This document shows, one piece after another, positions 7,328-15,799 of a stretch of DNA of 30,072 nt. Location: NCBI GenBank assembly GCA_017537905.1, contig JAFYJX010000083.1, forward strand, positions 1 through 30,072, in the 5' to 3' direction. Both the position numbers and the translations under genes were made by a program. Source of the DNA: Clostridiales bacterium (lineage in GTDB: Bacteria; Bacillota_A; Clostridia; Saccharofermentanales; Saccharofermentanaceae). The notes under the pieces are model-generated. The model searched no databases. It was given only the letters and a program-made list of their open reading frames with translations, and was not told the DNA's origin. Position 1 is the first letter of the stretch. The number at the start of each line of letters is the position of its first letter.

Positions 7328-9858
7328 CAGGGCAGGCTCCCGTAGCTTTCAGGCATATTGTTATATACAGGAATCACGAATTCGAATGCTGCATCCGTCA
7401 TTCCGATCGAAGCATAACTTCTGTAATATCTCATACCTTCAGAATAAGCCATCATTATATTCTGGGCATACTGGTGGTTGTACTTTTCAGTTCCGTCATC
7501 AAGGACATCAAACTTCTGGAAATACAAAGTATTCTGTCCTTTATCAATATAACCCGAAGCGATCCATAATGCACCGCCCTTTATTGCCTTTTCGACAGAA
7601 GTCCAGGGCAGCAGGAACTTGGCTTCGGCATCGGTTATTTCCTTCTTGTCCCAGTCCCTGCCCCATTGTGCATACTTCGCACCGTTGACAACGGCTCCGC
7701 CGGGTTCGGTCGTGGCATAAGCTCCGATGTTATAGAAATTGTAATATCCTTCGTAACCTGTAAGATCACCTCTCGACAAAGCAGATTCGCCGTTATAACC
7801 CATCTCCTGGATTATCCTGCTGGCGAGGAAATAAGGTGATACGCCCGCTTCCTTTCCTGCTTCGAAAATGATCTGCGCATAATCGTAATCAGCAGATCCG
7901 TCCATGAAAGAACCCTTAATGATCTCCCTGACGCCTTCTACCGTATGGACCTTGGGATCAAATCCGAGCATCTCAAATGCGAAGATCTTTTCGGGCGTGA
8001 AGAAATTTCTGGGATCCATGAAATAACTTACTACTTCGGTCTTTGCCGCCATCCAGTCAGGCTTATCGTAAACCTTGCTGTTCTGCTTGACATAACGGGG
8101 ATGTTCAGACTTCTGGACAAGGCTCCGGCCGTAGCTGTTCTCGGCATCTAACGCTGTACTGAATGAGAGATTCGTATAGTACGGTTTGAAGACGTAATTC
8201 GGCTTAAGACAGTGGAGGAGCCATAAGCCGCTGTAATAGCTTCTCGGGAATTTCGAGAGGGTATCCTCGTTGAAATTCCCCCTGTCATCGCCATTCAATA
8301 GATAGAATCTGTAAGAATCTGAAGAGCCGTCAAAGCTCGTTACCGTAAAGGTAATAACAGTCTCGCCTTCAGGGATTTCGAATATCTCTCCCTGCGAAAG
8401 AGTTCTCTCACTTCCGTTGGAATCGGCAACCATGGTTACTGTCGCAGAATAACCTTCCAATGCATTGCATCTTAGAGCGATACTGTTTGAATCAGAATTA
8501 TAGTAAGCATAATCGCGTGTGAGGAAATCGAATTTAGGATAGATGTTTATCGCTTCACTCGACTGGCCATCAAGGATATAAAGACCCGATAAAGTGCCGT
8601 TGACAGGAACGATACCAGCCTTGGTCCTCTCGACATCGTAGGTATTCTTATCGATATCAGTGAGCTTTACATTGCTGCTGCCGTCACCGCCTGTAACTGC
8701 CATATAAGCGCCGTCAAAATATGCGAACTCCCTGGACTGGATCATGGTAAAGTCGATATCGTTCTCCATGTCCAAGCCTGAACCGGTTCTGCTGACACAG
8801 ATGTAATAACAGTTCGAGACGCTCGTAATACCGGTCTCCTGCGCTACTGCATCAACATCCTGTTTCCTGCCCCTGAGCATCGCATAAGGAATTCCGGGAT
8901 TCTCATTCGAACCGATAAGATTACCCTTAAGATCGTAAAGCGACACTCTGATATCAGCAGAGATCCCTGCGAAATTGATAAAGCAGTCACCGTCTTTGCA
9001 GTCGATCATGTACCAGGAATTGGATGCACCGACAGGGATCGATGTCTTCTCGACTGTATTGGGCTCTATCATGAGCTTTGCAGGTATCGTTATCTCTCCT
9101 CCGGAAATGACAGTACCTCTGCCGTCAGAACTTCTTAAGAGCGCATAAACTTCATGTCTTCCCGGCGCTACATCTGCCGTATCCCAGGACAGAATAAATT
9201 CACGGTAACTGGAATCGCCCGTATTCTTATTATCGGTGAATTTCAGATATCCGTAATAAAGAGAACCGTCAACGAAGAAGTCCGTTCTGACTTCATCTCC
9301 GGTCGCCGTATATGACCCTGAGGATTCCCTGATGCCGACAGTAAACTGTTCGGGTGAATCCATGGTAGTTTCAAGGCTGACATTGGAGATAACGCTTCCC
9401 TTGCCTGCGGGATTTCCCGAAGCCTTCAGTTTTTTGCTTTCCGATGTAATTGCCTTATCGATCGCAACGACTCTGGAATTCTCCTTAAGGTCATTTAAGA
9501 TATAACTCACTTCATCCTGGCGAACTTCTCCGTAAATAACATTGCACAGGTCATTTGCAAACTTCTCGTCGGAAACACCGGTGAGCAGGTAATCAGGTGA
9601 AGTCATTACAGAGATAACATAATCTCCGCAGGATATAAGGCCGTCTTCTACACGGGCCTTTGCGATATCTACTTCATCACCGGAAACGGATGTCAGGGCG
9701 CCTGCACGCGCAACGATATCGTCAGCTTTTTTCAGCGTCTTTTTATCAGGATCTGAAATGCCTGTATCAAGGCTGATTGCCGTGATGACAGATGCGGCGA
9801 TCGCGAGGACACCGAAAAGCGCAGCTACAGCAATATATTCCGGACGGCGTACATACAT
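7327..9858 (-). CDS. Membrane-anchored beta-N-acetylglucosaminidase (LytD-like) with beta-sandwich modules
   Basis: This 843-residue protein has an N-terminal membrane anchor or signal segment (about 8-30), beta-rich extracytoplasmic modules (about 155-400), and a cadherin-like module (about 429-523). A characteristic stretch follows, with PNYVFKPYYTNL and SYFMDPRNFFTPEKIFAFE (about 553-628). The C-terminal glucosaminidase domain (about 655-815) carries VSPYFLASRIIQEMGYNG, where Glu685 is the likely catalytic acid, then YNFYNIGAYA and a terminal KAIKGGALWIASGYI block. Enzymes of this type cut the GlcNAc-MurNAc backbone during wall turnover or separation. It starts three bases after the YfbR-like gene stop, with GGGAGG about 12 bases upstream of ATG, and is coupled to the downstream surface protein. 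Confidence 0.86.
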   Translation of the reverse strand: MYVRRPEYIAVAALFGVLAIAASVITAISLDTGISDPDKKTLKKADDIVARAGALTSVSGDEVDIAKARVEDGLISCGDYVISVMTSPDYLLTGVSDEKFANDLCNVIYGEVRQDEVSYILNDLKENSRVVAIDKAITSESKKLKASGNPAGKGSVISNVSLETTMDSPEQFTVGIRESSGSYTATGDEVRTDFFVDGSLYYGYLKFTDNKNTGDSSYREFILSWDTADVAPGRHEVYALLRSSDGRGTVISGGEITIPAKLMIEPNTVEKTSIPVGASNSWYMIDCKDGDCFINFAGISADIRVSLYDLKGNLIGSNENPGIPYAMLRGRKQDVDAVAQETGITSVSNCYYICVSRTGSGLDMENDIDFTMIQSREFAYFDGAYMAVTGGDGSSNVKLTDIDKNTYDVERTKAGIVPVNGTLSGLYILDGQSSEAINIYPKFDFLTRDYAYYNSDSNSIALRCNALEGYSATVTMVADSNGSERTLSQGEIFEIPEGETVITFTVTSFDGSSDSYRFYLLNGDDRGNFNEDTLSKFPRSYYSGLWLLHCLKPNYVFKPYYTNLSFSTALDAENSYGRSLVQKSEHPRYVKQNSKVYDKPDWMAAKTEVVSYFMDPRNFFTPEKIFAFEMLGFDPKVHTVEGVREIIKGSFMDGSADYDYAQIIFEAGKEAGVSPYFLASRIIQEMGYNGESALSRGDLTGYEGYYNFYNIGAYATTEPGGAVVNGAKYAQWGRDWDKKEITDAEAKFLLPWTSVEKAIKGGALWIASGYIDKGQNTLYFQKFDVLDDGTEKYNHQYAQNIMMAYSEGMRYYRSYASIGMTDAAFEFVIPVYNNMPESYGSLP

Positions 9859-9861
9859 CGG

Positions 9862-10497
9862 TTAAGCGTCCCTCCCGGTTATCTCATCCAATGTGTATCC
9901 ATACGAAGGAACGAAATGTTCCATGAAGTAATCGACCTCAGGCATGTTCATTTCATTGATGATCCTGCCGGTTGATTCCTTTGCAGCGGCAAATTCCGCA
10001 TTGCCCGTGCTCTCTTCTCTTAAGCACTTGATATAAGCCGCGATCTTGTCAGCAGCTTTTACGAGCTTATGCATGAGCTTTTCTTCTTCCGTATTCTGTG
10101 AAGGATCCAAAAGTTCCAAATATTCAGCCCTCATTCCGGGATCATCGGGAAGGAGCTCGACAAGGCTTGCCGCAGCCTCGGACTCAACTTCCTTATAAGC
10201 TTTTGTGATCTCCTTGTTGCGGTACTTGATTGGTGTGGGAAGATCACCAGTTAATATCTCGGTACAGTCGTGAAACAGCGCATAAGCCTGAACCTTGTAA
10301 GGATCAGGTAATATCGCGCCCTCGTTGTCCTTCTCAAATCTGTTGTGAAGTAACGTCAGGCAATGCGCGATGACTGCAACATCAAAGCTGTGTTCCTTGA
10401 TATTTTCCGTCCTGCTGTTGCGCATCAGTGCCCATCTTCCGATGTACTGCATGCGGTCAAGCATCGCGAAAAAGCCGTATTCTTCCTTGTTGCCCAT
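9862..10497 (-). CDS. YfbR-like HD-domain 5'-deoxynucleotidase
   Basis: A 211-residue HD phosphohydrolase. The YfbR-type start is recognisable (FFAMLDRMQYIGRWALMRN, then ENIKEHSFDVAVIAH), with the metal-binding HD pair in ALFHDCTEILTGDLPTPIK. YfbR of E. coli removes phosphate from deoxynucleoside 5'-monophosphates, balancing dNTP pools. The start at 10497 has GGAGA eight bases upstream, overlapping the end of the dGTPase gene, from which it is separated by 13 bases. The two nucleotide-degrading enzymes are thus probably made from one mRNA. Substrate range in this organism is inferred from the family. Confidence 0.9.
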   Translation of the reverse strand: MGNKEEYGFFAMLDRMQYIGRWALMRNSRTENIKEHSFDVAVIAHCLTLLHNRFEKDNEGAILPDPYKVQAYALFHDCTEILTGDLPTPIKYRNKEITKAYKEVESEAAASLVELLPDDPGMRAEYLELLDPSQNTEEEKLMHKLVKAADKIAAYIKCLREESTGNAEFAAAKESTGRIINEMNMPEVDYFMEHFVPSYGYTLDEITGRDA

Positions 10498-10510
10498 TCT
10501 TAAATCTCCA

Positions 10511-11740
10511 TTAACTCTTATAGATCTCGTTAAAGCTGCTTACCGCAAACGAATCCGTCATTCCGGCGATATAGTCGGAAACATAGATCGGTAGCGGCGT
10601 GTCGATCCCGGCCTTAAATTCAGGATGGTTCTTAACAAATTCGGCGAACTTCCTGATCGAAGATGACTTCGAATCCTCGGCCTTTTCGAGGTTTTTGACA
10701 GCCTCATAATATGCGTCGAAAAGTCCTTCGAGCATTACGTCGCAGTACTTCTCATAAGTCTTTACCTTGCCTGCGGTGTAGATCTTGGCGACATTCTCTT
10801 TGAGCGTGTGTTCCAAAGCATCACCTGCATGATCGCTCATCATGATGCAGCCCTTGTCGATGCTGTTCTCGATGATGTCCTGAACGAGGAAATTAATGAT
10901 CTCCGAATTGGAACTTCCGACACCGTCAGTTACGACAGGTACATCGAATTCACTCGCGATAACGCCTGTCCTCAAAGCGTCCTCGATATCTCTGCCGACA
11001 TAAGCTATCTTGTCGGCAAATCTTACAACGCAGCCCTCCATTGTGGCAGGACCCTTGCGGAACTTCTTGGGAATCAGATACGACAGATCGTCTTCCGTCT
11101 TATCGGTGCAGGGCACGAGCTTTCTCTCATCGTAATATTCACCGCAGTGCGAGATGATTCCGTCCCTTACTTCGAATGTGAGATTAAGACCGAAATCGTC
11201 GTTGTGTTTTTCAAGGATATTGAGCACGCGGAGACCGTTTGATTCATGCTCGAAATAAAGCTTGGGATCGATCTCTTTGAGTTTCTTGTTAAGGACCCTC
11301 TCACCGCTGTGTCCGAAAGGTGTATGTCCGACATCGTGCCCCAGCGCGATAGCTCTTATAAGATCGACATTAAGATTCAGCGCGCTGCCTATCGTGGAAG
11401 CGATATAGTCAACGTAGATAACGTGCTCTAATCTCGAGCAGATGTGGTCGTTAGCGGGATTAAAGAAGACCTGCGTCTTGTGCTTAAGGCGTCTGAATGC
11501 CTGCGAGTATATGATCCTTCCCATATCACGCTCAAAGCAATTTCTGATATCGCCGTCATCTTCCTGAACGATGCGGCCGCGTGACTCAGAACATTTGGTG
11601 GCATTGACGCTCAGGATCTTATCCTTCTGGTCCTGAAGCATCTTGATCTTTGCCCTGGTCGCCTCGGAGATCTTATCTGATTTCCCGAGACATGCAACAC
11701 TGTCGGCATAAAGATCCTGGAAACTGAGATTATCTGACAT
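10511..11740 (-). CDS. dgt: Deoxyguanosinetriphosphate triphosphohydrolase-like protein
   Basis: The 409-residue protein contains the dGTPase form of the HD domain: RIIYSQAFRRLKHKTQVF (about 75-92), RLEHVIYVDYIA with His106, and ALGHDVGHTPFGHSGE with His135/Asp136. The family hydrolyses dGTP (some members other dNTPs) to deoxynucleoside plus tripolyphosphate. An EYYDE-containing segment follows as in longer dGTPases. The start at 11740 has AAAGGAG about ten bases upstream, and a TATAAT hexamer occurs at 11774-11779 on the minus strand, though with a poor -35, so an own promoter is only possible. A role in phage resistance has been shown for some dGTPases, but nothing in this context points to it. 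Confidence 0.92.
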   Translation of the reverse strand: MSDNLSFQDLYADSVACLGKSDKISEATRAKIKMLQDQKDKILSVNATKCSESRGRIVQEDDGDIRNCFERDMGRIIYSQAFRRLKHKTQVFFNPANDHICSRLEHVIYVDYIASTIGSALNLNVDLIRAIALGHDVGHTPFGHSGERVLNKKLKEIDPKLYFEHESNGLRVLNILEKHNDDFGLNLTFEVRDGIISHCGEYYDERKLVPCTDKTEDDLSYLIPKKFRKGPATMEGCVVRFADKIAYVGRDIEDALRTGVIASEFDVPVVTDGVGSSNSEIINFLVQDIIENSIDKGCIMMSDHAGDALEHTLKENVAKIYTAGKVKTYEKYCDVMLEGLFDAYYEAVKNLEKAEDSKSSSIRKFAEFVKNHPEFKAGIDTPLPIYVSDYIAGMTDSFAVSSFNEIYKS

Positions 11741-11815
11741 CAGTTGTAGTCTCCTTTTAAAACGCGTTAGATTATTATACTACAAATGGTGTGCCCAATT
11801 CTAAAATGCCCTCTT

Positions 11816-14254
11816 TCAGGCCTTTGTAAGGCCTGCTGCGTTCGCAAGCATATTCTTCCTCATTCCGTCGAAATCGACCGTCACGAGCGCATCCCCGCCG
11901 ACCGGCTCTACTTTGAGTATTACTCCTTCACCGAATCTCGGATGAACTACCTTCATTCCCTCGAAAAGATCACCCGGCCCGAGCTGGCCTTCGCGCTGTA
12001 CCGCCTGCTTCTTCTTTTCAGCCGTAAACTGCGACTTGATAGCTGAAGCAATGGACTTTTTGGATTTCTCCCTCTGCGTCTCGCCCTGCGGAACATCCTT
12101 CGGGGTCTCCCTCTTCGAACCCATCAGATAAAGGAGTTCCGGATTGATCTCCTTGATAAATCTCGAAGGCTGGTTGCAGTTCGTCTGACCGAAGAGCATC
12201 CTCTGTCTCGCAAGCACTATGAAGAGATTCTTCTTGGCTCTCGTGATGGCAACGTACATGAGCCTTCGCTCTTCCTCAGTGTCTTCCATGCTCTGGATCG
12301 ACCTGTAGCTCGGGAATACGCCCTCTTCAAGTCCGATAATGAATACGGCACCGAACTCAAGTCCCTTCGCACTGTGGATCGACATCAGCTTTACAAAGTC
12401 ATCCGTATCGTTGAACTCATCACCCTCGGTAAACAGCGATGCATTCTCGAGATAAAGTCCCAAAATACCTTCCGTCGTATCTGCGGTAGCGGTATCGAAG
12501 AAGAAATCATCGTCGACTTCAACCGGCATTCCGTCACCGTCGTCGATCTCCAATGTATCCATATCAACGGGCTCTGCGCGGTGTGCCTTATCGTACTCTG
12601 CAGCTTCGGACAAAAGTTCCTTCAGGTTCTCGACTCGGTCGATGATCTCGCCCTTCTTTTCGCGCTGCTCGGTGATCTCTTCGATGATGCCCGATTCGTT
12701 CTCAACGTAATCAACGAAATGCGCAAAATCCATCTCGTCTTCCCTGAGCTTGTCCTTCATCTCATTAATGAGATCGGTAAAAGCGCAGATCCTGTTCGCT
12801 GACCTGACGAGTTCCGGATAATCAACTGCATGCTCCGCGACCTCAAACATGCTGATATTGTCTGTGATCGCATACTGCCTTATCTTCTCGATCGTCGCAT
12901 CGCCGATGCCCCTCTTCGGCACGTTTATGATGCGCTCGAAAGCGATGTTGTCCCTGGGATCATTAATGAGCCTCAGATACGCGAGAACATCCTTGATCTC
13001 TTTTCTGTCATAGAATCTCATGCCGCCATAAACCCTGAAAGGGATACCCAGATTATGGAGCGTAGTCTCTATGTTACGTGACAATGCATTCATTCTGTAA
13101 AGTACTGCGCAGTCAGAGAACTTGAACTTGCCCTTGTCGACCATCATCTTGATGGTCCTGCCGACAAAGTCAGCCTCGCCCGCGCTCGTATCGGCATTCA
13201 TGACGATTATCTTCTCGCCCTGCGAACCCTCGGTCCTCAGCTTCTTGCTCTTACGCTTCGTGTTATTTGAGATGACGCAGTTCGCCGCATCAAGTATAGT
13301 CTTCGTTGAACGGTAATTCTCCTCGAGCTTGATGACCTTCGAACCCGGAAAATCCTTCTCAAACTTTAAGATCAGCCTGACATCAGCGCCTCTGAAAGAA
13401 TAGATCGACTGGTCATCGTCGCCAACGACGCAGATGTTGCCGTTACCCGAAGCGAGCTTCATGACCGCACGGTATTGAGTCTCGTTCGTATCCTGATACT
13501 CATCGACCATGATGTATCTGAACTTCGCCTTGTAAAGTTCGCAGATATCAGGATTCTGCTCTAAGAGCTTAACCATATTAACGAGGATATCGTCGAAGTC
13601 CATCGCATTATTCGCAATGAGCTTTTCCTGGTATCTCTTATAGATCCTGGCAACTACGCCCAGGAAATATTCCTTGCCGGCCTGAAGCGCGAACTCCTCA
13701 ACTCCGATAAACTTATTCTTGGCATTGGAGATCTCGATCTGCACGCTCTTGGGCTTAAACTGGCTGTCGGCGATGTCGAGCTCCTTCATCGCTTCCTTAA
13801 TAAGCTTAAGCTGGTCGTCGGTATCAATGATCGAGAAATTCTGTGAATATCCCAGAAGCTCTGCGTGACGTCTTAAGAGCCTCGCGAAAATACTGTGGAA
13901 CGTGCCGCACCAGATATATTTGGAACGGTCGCCGACAAGTCCCTCGATACGCTGGCGCATCTCATTTGCAGCCTTATTGGTAAATGTGATCGCGAGAATA
14001 GATGACGGCGCAACATTATGCTTCTTCATCATGTAGGCGATGCGGTATGTAATGACCCTGGTCTTGCCCGAGCCCGCTCCTGCGAGAATAAGCAGCGGTC
14101 CGTCCAAATGTGTAACCGCAGCCCTCTGCTCCTTGTTAAGGCCCTCAAGTATCTGGTCCGCGTCCTGATCTGCCGCTGCCTCCGGTCCCTGACCGTATAT
14201 GTCTTCGAGATCTCTGAAAAACTCGTCTGAATTGCTGAAATTATCGTCTGCCAA
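11816..14254 (-). CDS. pcrA: ATP-dependent DNA helicase PcrA/UvrD
   Basis: An 812-residue SF1A helicase. The order is Q-motif (LNKEQRAAVTHLDGP), Walker A AGAGSGKT (Lys64), TFTNKAANEMRQRI, Walker B IMVDEYQDTN, GDDDQSIYSFRGA, LEENYRST, and late motifs LMSIHSAKGLEF and MYVAITRAKK. A Tudor-like C-terminal PcrA domain follows (MKVVHPRFGEGVI near the end). It unwinds 3'-5' and acts in replication restart, repair and RecA removal. An acidic extension of about 37 residues precedes the Q-motif, longer than usual. The start is TTG at 14254, supported by AGGGAG nine bases upstream; the next in-frame starts would cut into the extension. Confidence 0.95.
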   Translation of the reverse strand: MADDNFSNSDEFFRDLEDIYGQGPEAAADQDADQILEGLNKEQRAAVTHLDGPLLILAGAGSGKTRVITYRIAYMMKKHNVAPSSILAITFTNKAANEMRQRIEGLVGDRSKYIWCGTFHSIFARLLRRHAELLGYSQNFSIIDTDDQLKLIKEAMKELDIADSQFKPKSVQIEISNAKNKFIGVEEFALQAGKEYFLGVVARIYKRYQEKLIANNAMDFDDILVNMVKLLEQNPDICELYKAKFRYIMVDEYQDTNETQYRAVMKLASGNGNICVVGDDDQSIYSFRGADVRLILKFEKDFPGSKVIKLEENYRSTKTILDAANCVISNNTKRKSKKLRTEGSQGEKIIVMNADTSAGEADFVGRTIKMMVDKGKFKFSDCAVLYRMNALSRNIETTLHNLGIPFRVYGGMRFYDRKEIKDVLAYLRLINDPRDNIAFERIINVPKRGIGDATIEKIRQYAITDNISMFEVAEHAVDYPELVRSANRICAFTDLINEMKDKLREDEMDFAHFVDYVENESGIIEEITEQREKKGEIIDRVENLKELLSEAAEYDKAHRAEPVDMDTLEIDDGDGMPVEVDDDFFFDTATADTTEGILGLYLENASLFTEGDEFNDTDDFVKLMSIHSAKGLEFGAVFIIGLEEGVFPSYRSIQSMEDTEEERRLMYVAITRAKKNLFIVLARQRMLFGQTNCNQPSRFIKEINPELLYLMGSKRETPKDVPQGETQREKSKKSIASAIKSQFTAEKKKQAVQREGQLGPGDLFEGMKVVHPRFGEGVILKVEPVGGDALVTVDFDGMRKNMLANAAGLTKA
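11817..11835 (-). other. Hairpin over the pcrA stop codon
   Basis: A perfect 8-bp stem (11817-11824 with 11828-11835, three-base loop) spans the last codons and stop of pcrA. It is not followed by a convincing T-run on the minus strand, only a scattered TTTT about ten bases on. It may therefore protect the 3' end or act as a weak terminator before dgt. Coincidence of coding sequence cannot be ruled out. Confidence 0.4.
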
Positions 14255-14400
14255 AGCAAAACTCTCCCTAAAAAACCGATTTAGGAGATTATATCAGTTA
14301 TGCGAAATATTAGCCGTCTAATAATGGGACATTTTTTCCAGTCGTCAAAAAAGCACAAAAATCATTTAAAAACACCCCTATCAGATTATGGACCGGATAC

Positions 14401-14431
14401 TTGAAAATTTTTTAAGAAAAAGATTTATAAT
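14401..14431 (+). promoter_or_regulatory. Candidate ktrB promoter
   Basis: TTGAAA (14401-14406) and a perfect TATAAT (14426-14431) are separated by 19 bases, longer than ideal. If used, transcription would begin at about 14438-14440, i.e. at the ATG of the longer ktrB reading frame, giving a leaderless or almost leaderless mRNA. The 14255-14400 region also holds the divergent pcrA control region, with a minus-strand TATAAT at 14288-14293 but no clear -35. Confidence 0.45.
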
Positions 14432-14493
14432 AACAACGTATGACTACAAGTGGAAAAAGACATTTCTGATTAAGCGGCGCCCAGACGATACTC

Positions 14494-15777
14494 TTGGGCT
14501 TCGTTATATTGATTCTCGCAGGAGCTCTGCTCCTCATGCTCCCCTTCTCTTCGAGATCCGGAGAATGGACAAGCGTTACCGACGCCCTCTTTACGGCTAC
14601 TTCAGCAAGCTGCGTTACCGGTCTTGTCCTCTATGACACCTGGAGCCACTGGACCTGGTTCGGCCAGCTCGTAATCCTTTCCCTGATCCAGATCGGCGGT
14701 ATGGGCGTAGTTACAATGACGACGGTCTTAAGCAAGCTCGTCGGCAAGAGACTCGGTCTTCAGGCCAGGACCACAATGCAGGAAGCCGTATCCGCTCCTA
14801 ACCTGGGCGAGATCATGAAATACACCAGATTCATCTTCCTCGGATGTATCATTTTCGAGGCCTTGGGAGCTGTCGTAATGGCTCCGGTATTTATCAGAGA
14901 ATACGGTCCTTTGAAGGGCATCTGGCTCGCCGTATTCACATCGATCTCTGCTTTCTGTAATGCCGGCTTTGACCTTAACGGATCTCACGGTGAGTTCTCT
15001 TCCATGATGCCTTATATGGATAATCCTGTTATCGTCGTCACGCTCGTATTCCTCATCCTTACCGGCGGCCTCGGCTTCCTTACATGGATGGATATCAGAA
15101 GACACGGCTTTAAGTTCTACAAATACAGCACTCAGAGCAAGCTCATCCTCGTCATGGAAGTGATCCTTATCTTCATCCCGATGATCTATCTGTGGTTCGG
15201 CGAATATTCCAATATGCCCGCAAACCAGAGATTTCTGGCTTCCCTCTTCCAGGCTGTAACGCCGAGAACAGCGGGCTTTAATACGACGGACTATAACAGC
15301 TTCTCAGGCACGGGCGTTGTCATGACGATAATCCTGATGCTGATAGGCGGCGCGCCGGGTTCTACCGCAGGCGGTATGAAGATCACCACGATCACCATCC
15401 TGTTCCTTACCATGCTCGCCTTCTTCAAGCATGAGAAATCGCCTGTGATCTTTAAGCGCAGGATCACCACCGAAGCTATTTACGGCGCTGTTGCCGTATT
15501 CATGCTCGATGTTATGCTCGCAGTCTTCGGCGCAATGTTCATCGCCAAGATCGAACATGCGGCATTCTTAAGAGCGCTTTTCGAGAGCGCTTCAGCAGTA
15601 GGTACCGTCGGTCTGTCGATGGGCATCACACCAACACTTAGCATTTACTCAAAGGTAATATTGATTATCTTAATGTACACAGGACGTGTGGGAGGCTTAA
15701 CTCTCGTCTTTGCTGCGATCACCAGAAAGTCGCTGGGCAACAGGCAGTATCCCGCAGATAACATAGCGGTCGGTTGA
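14494..15777 (+). CDS. ktrB: Potassium uptake channel subunit KtrB/TrkH; 5' end interrupted by an in-frame TGA
   Basis: The protein is a TrkH/KtrB-type K+ translocator. All four selectivity-filter loops are visible: SASCVTGL, FCNAGFDL, TPRTAGFN and SAVGTVGLS, with paired transmembrane helices between them. The 427 residues given here begin at a TTG (14494) that lacks any ribosome binding site and falls inside the conserved N-terminal segment. Homology extends upstream without a break: LSGAQTIL precedes this start, and in the same frame an ATG at 14440 reads MTTSGKRHF, then TGA (14467-14469), then LSGAQ. So the gene may be a point-nonsense pseudogene, may use readthrough, may start at the weak TTG, or the base may be a sequence error. 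It pairs with ktrA 22 bases downstream. Confidence 0.85.
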   Translation: MGFVILILAGALLLMLPFSSRSGEWTSVTDALFTATSASCVTGLVLYDTWSHWTWFGQLVILSLIQIGGMGVVTMTTVLSKLVGKRLGLQARTTMQEAVSAPNLGEIMKYTRFIFLGCIIFEALGAVVMAPVFIREYGPLKGIWLAVFTSISAFCNAGFDLNGSHGEFSSMMPYMDNPVIVVTLVFLILTGGLGFLTWMDIRRHGFKFYKYSTQSKLILVMEVILIFIPMIYLWFGEYSNMPANQRFLASLFQAVTPRTAGFNTTDYNSFSGTGVVMTIILMLIGGAPGSTAGGMKITTITILFLTMLAFFKHEKSPVIFKRRITTEAIYGAVAVFMLDVMLAVFGAMFIAKIEHAAFLRALFESASAVGTVGLSMGITPTLSIYSKVILIILMYTGRVGGLTLVFAAITRKSLGNRQYPADNIAVG

Positions 15778-15799
15778 TCCGGCAGAAAGGAAAAATAAT

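Noticed and set aside
14467..14499. Selenocysteine insertion at the ktrB UGA: a hairpin (14479-14485 with 14492-14499, one bulge) lies ten bases downstream.
   Set aside because: The apical loop lacks the usual GU feature of bacterial SECIS elements, no selenium genes are near, and a selenocysteine in the polar tail of a K+ channel has no role. The stem is probably chance within coding sequence.
14388..14636. A competing 82-codon plus-strand frame over the ktrB 5' end, as a separate small gene or frameshifted ktrB.
   Set aside because: It has no ribosome binding site, its sequence is Arg-rich out-of-frame translation of ktrB, and the in-frame TGA explains the ktrB break with a single base change.
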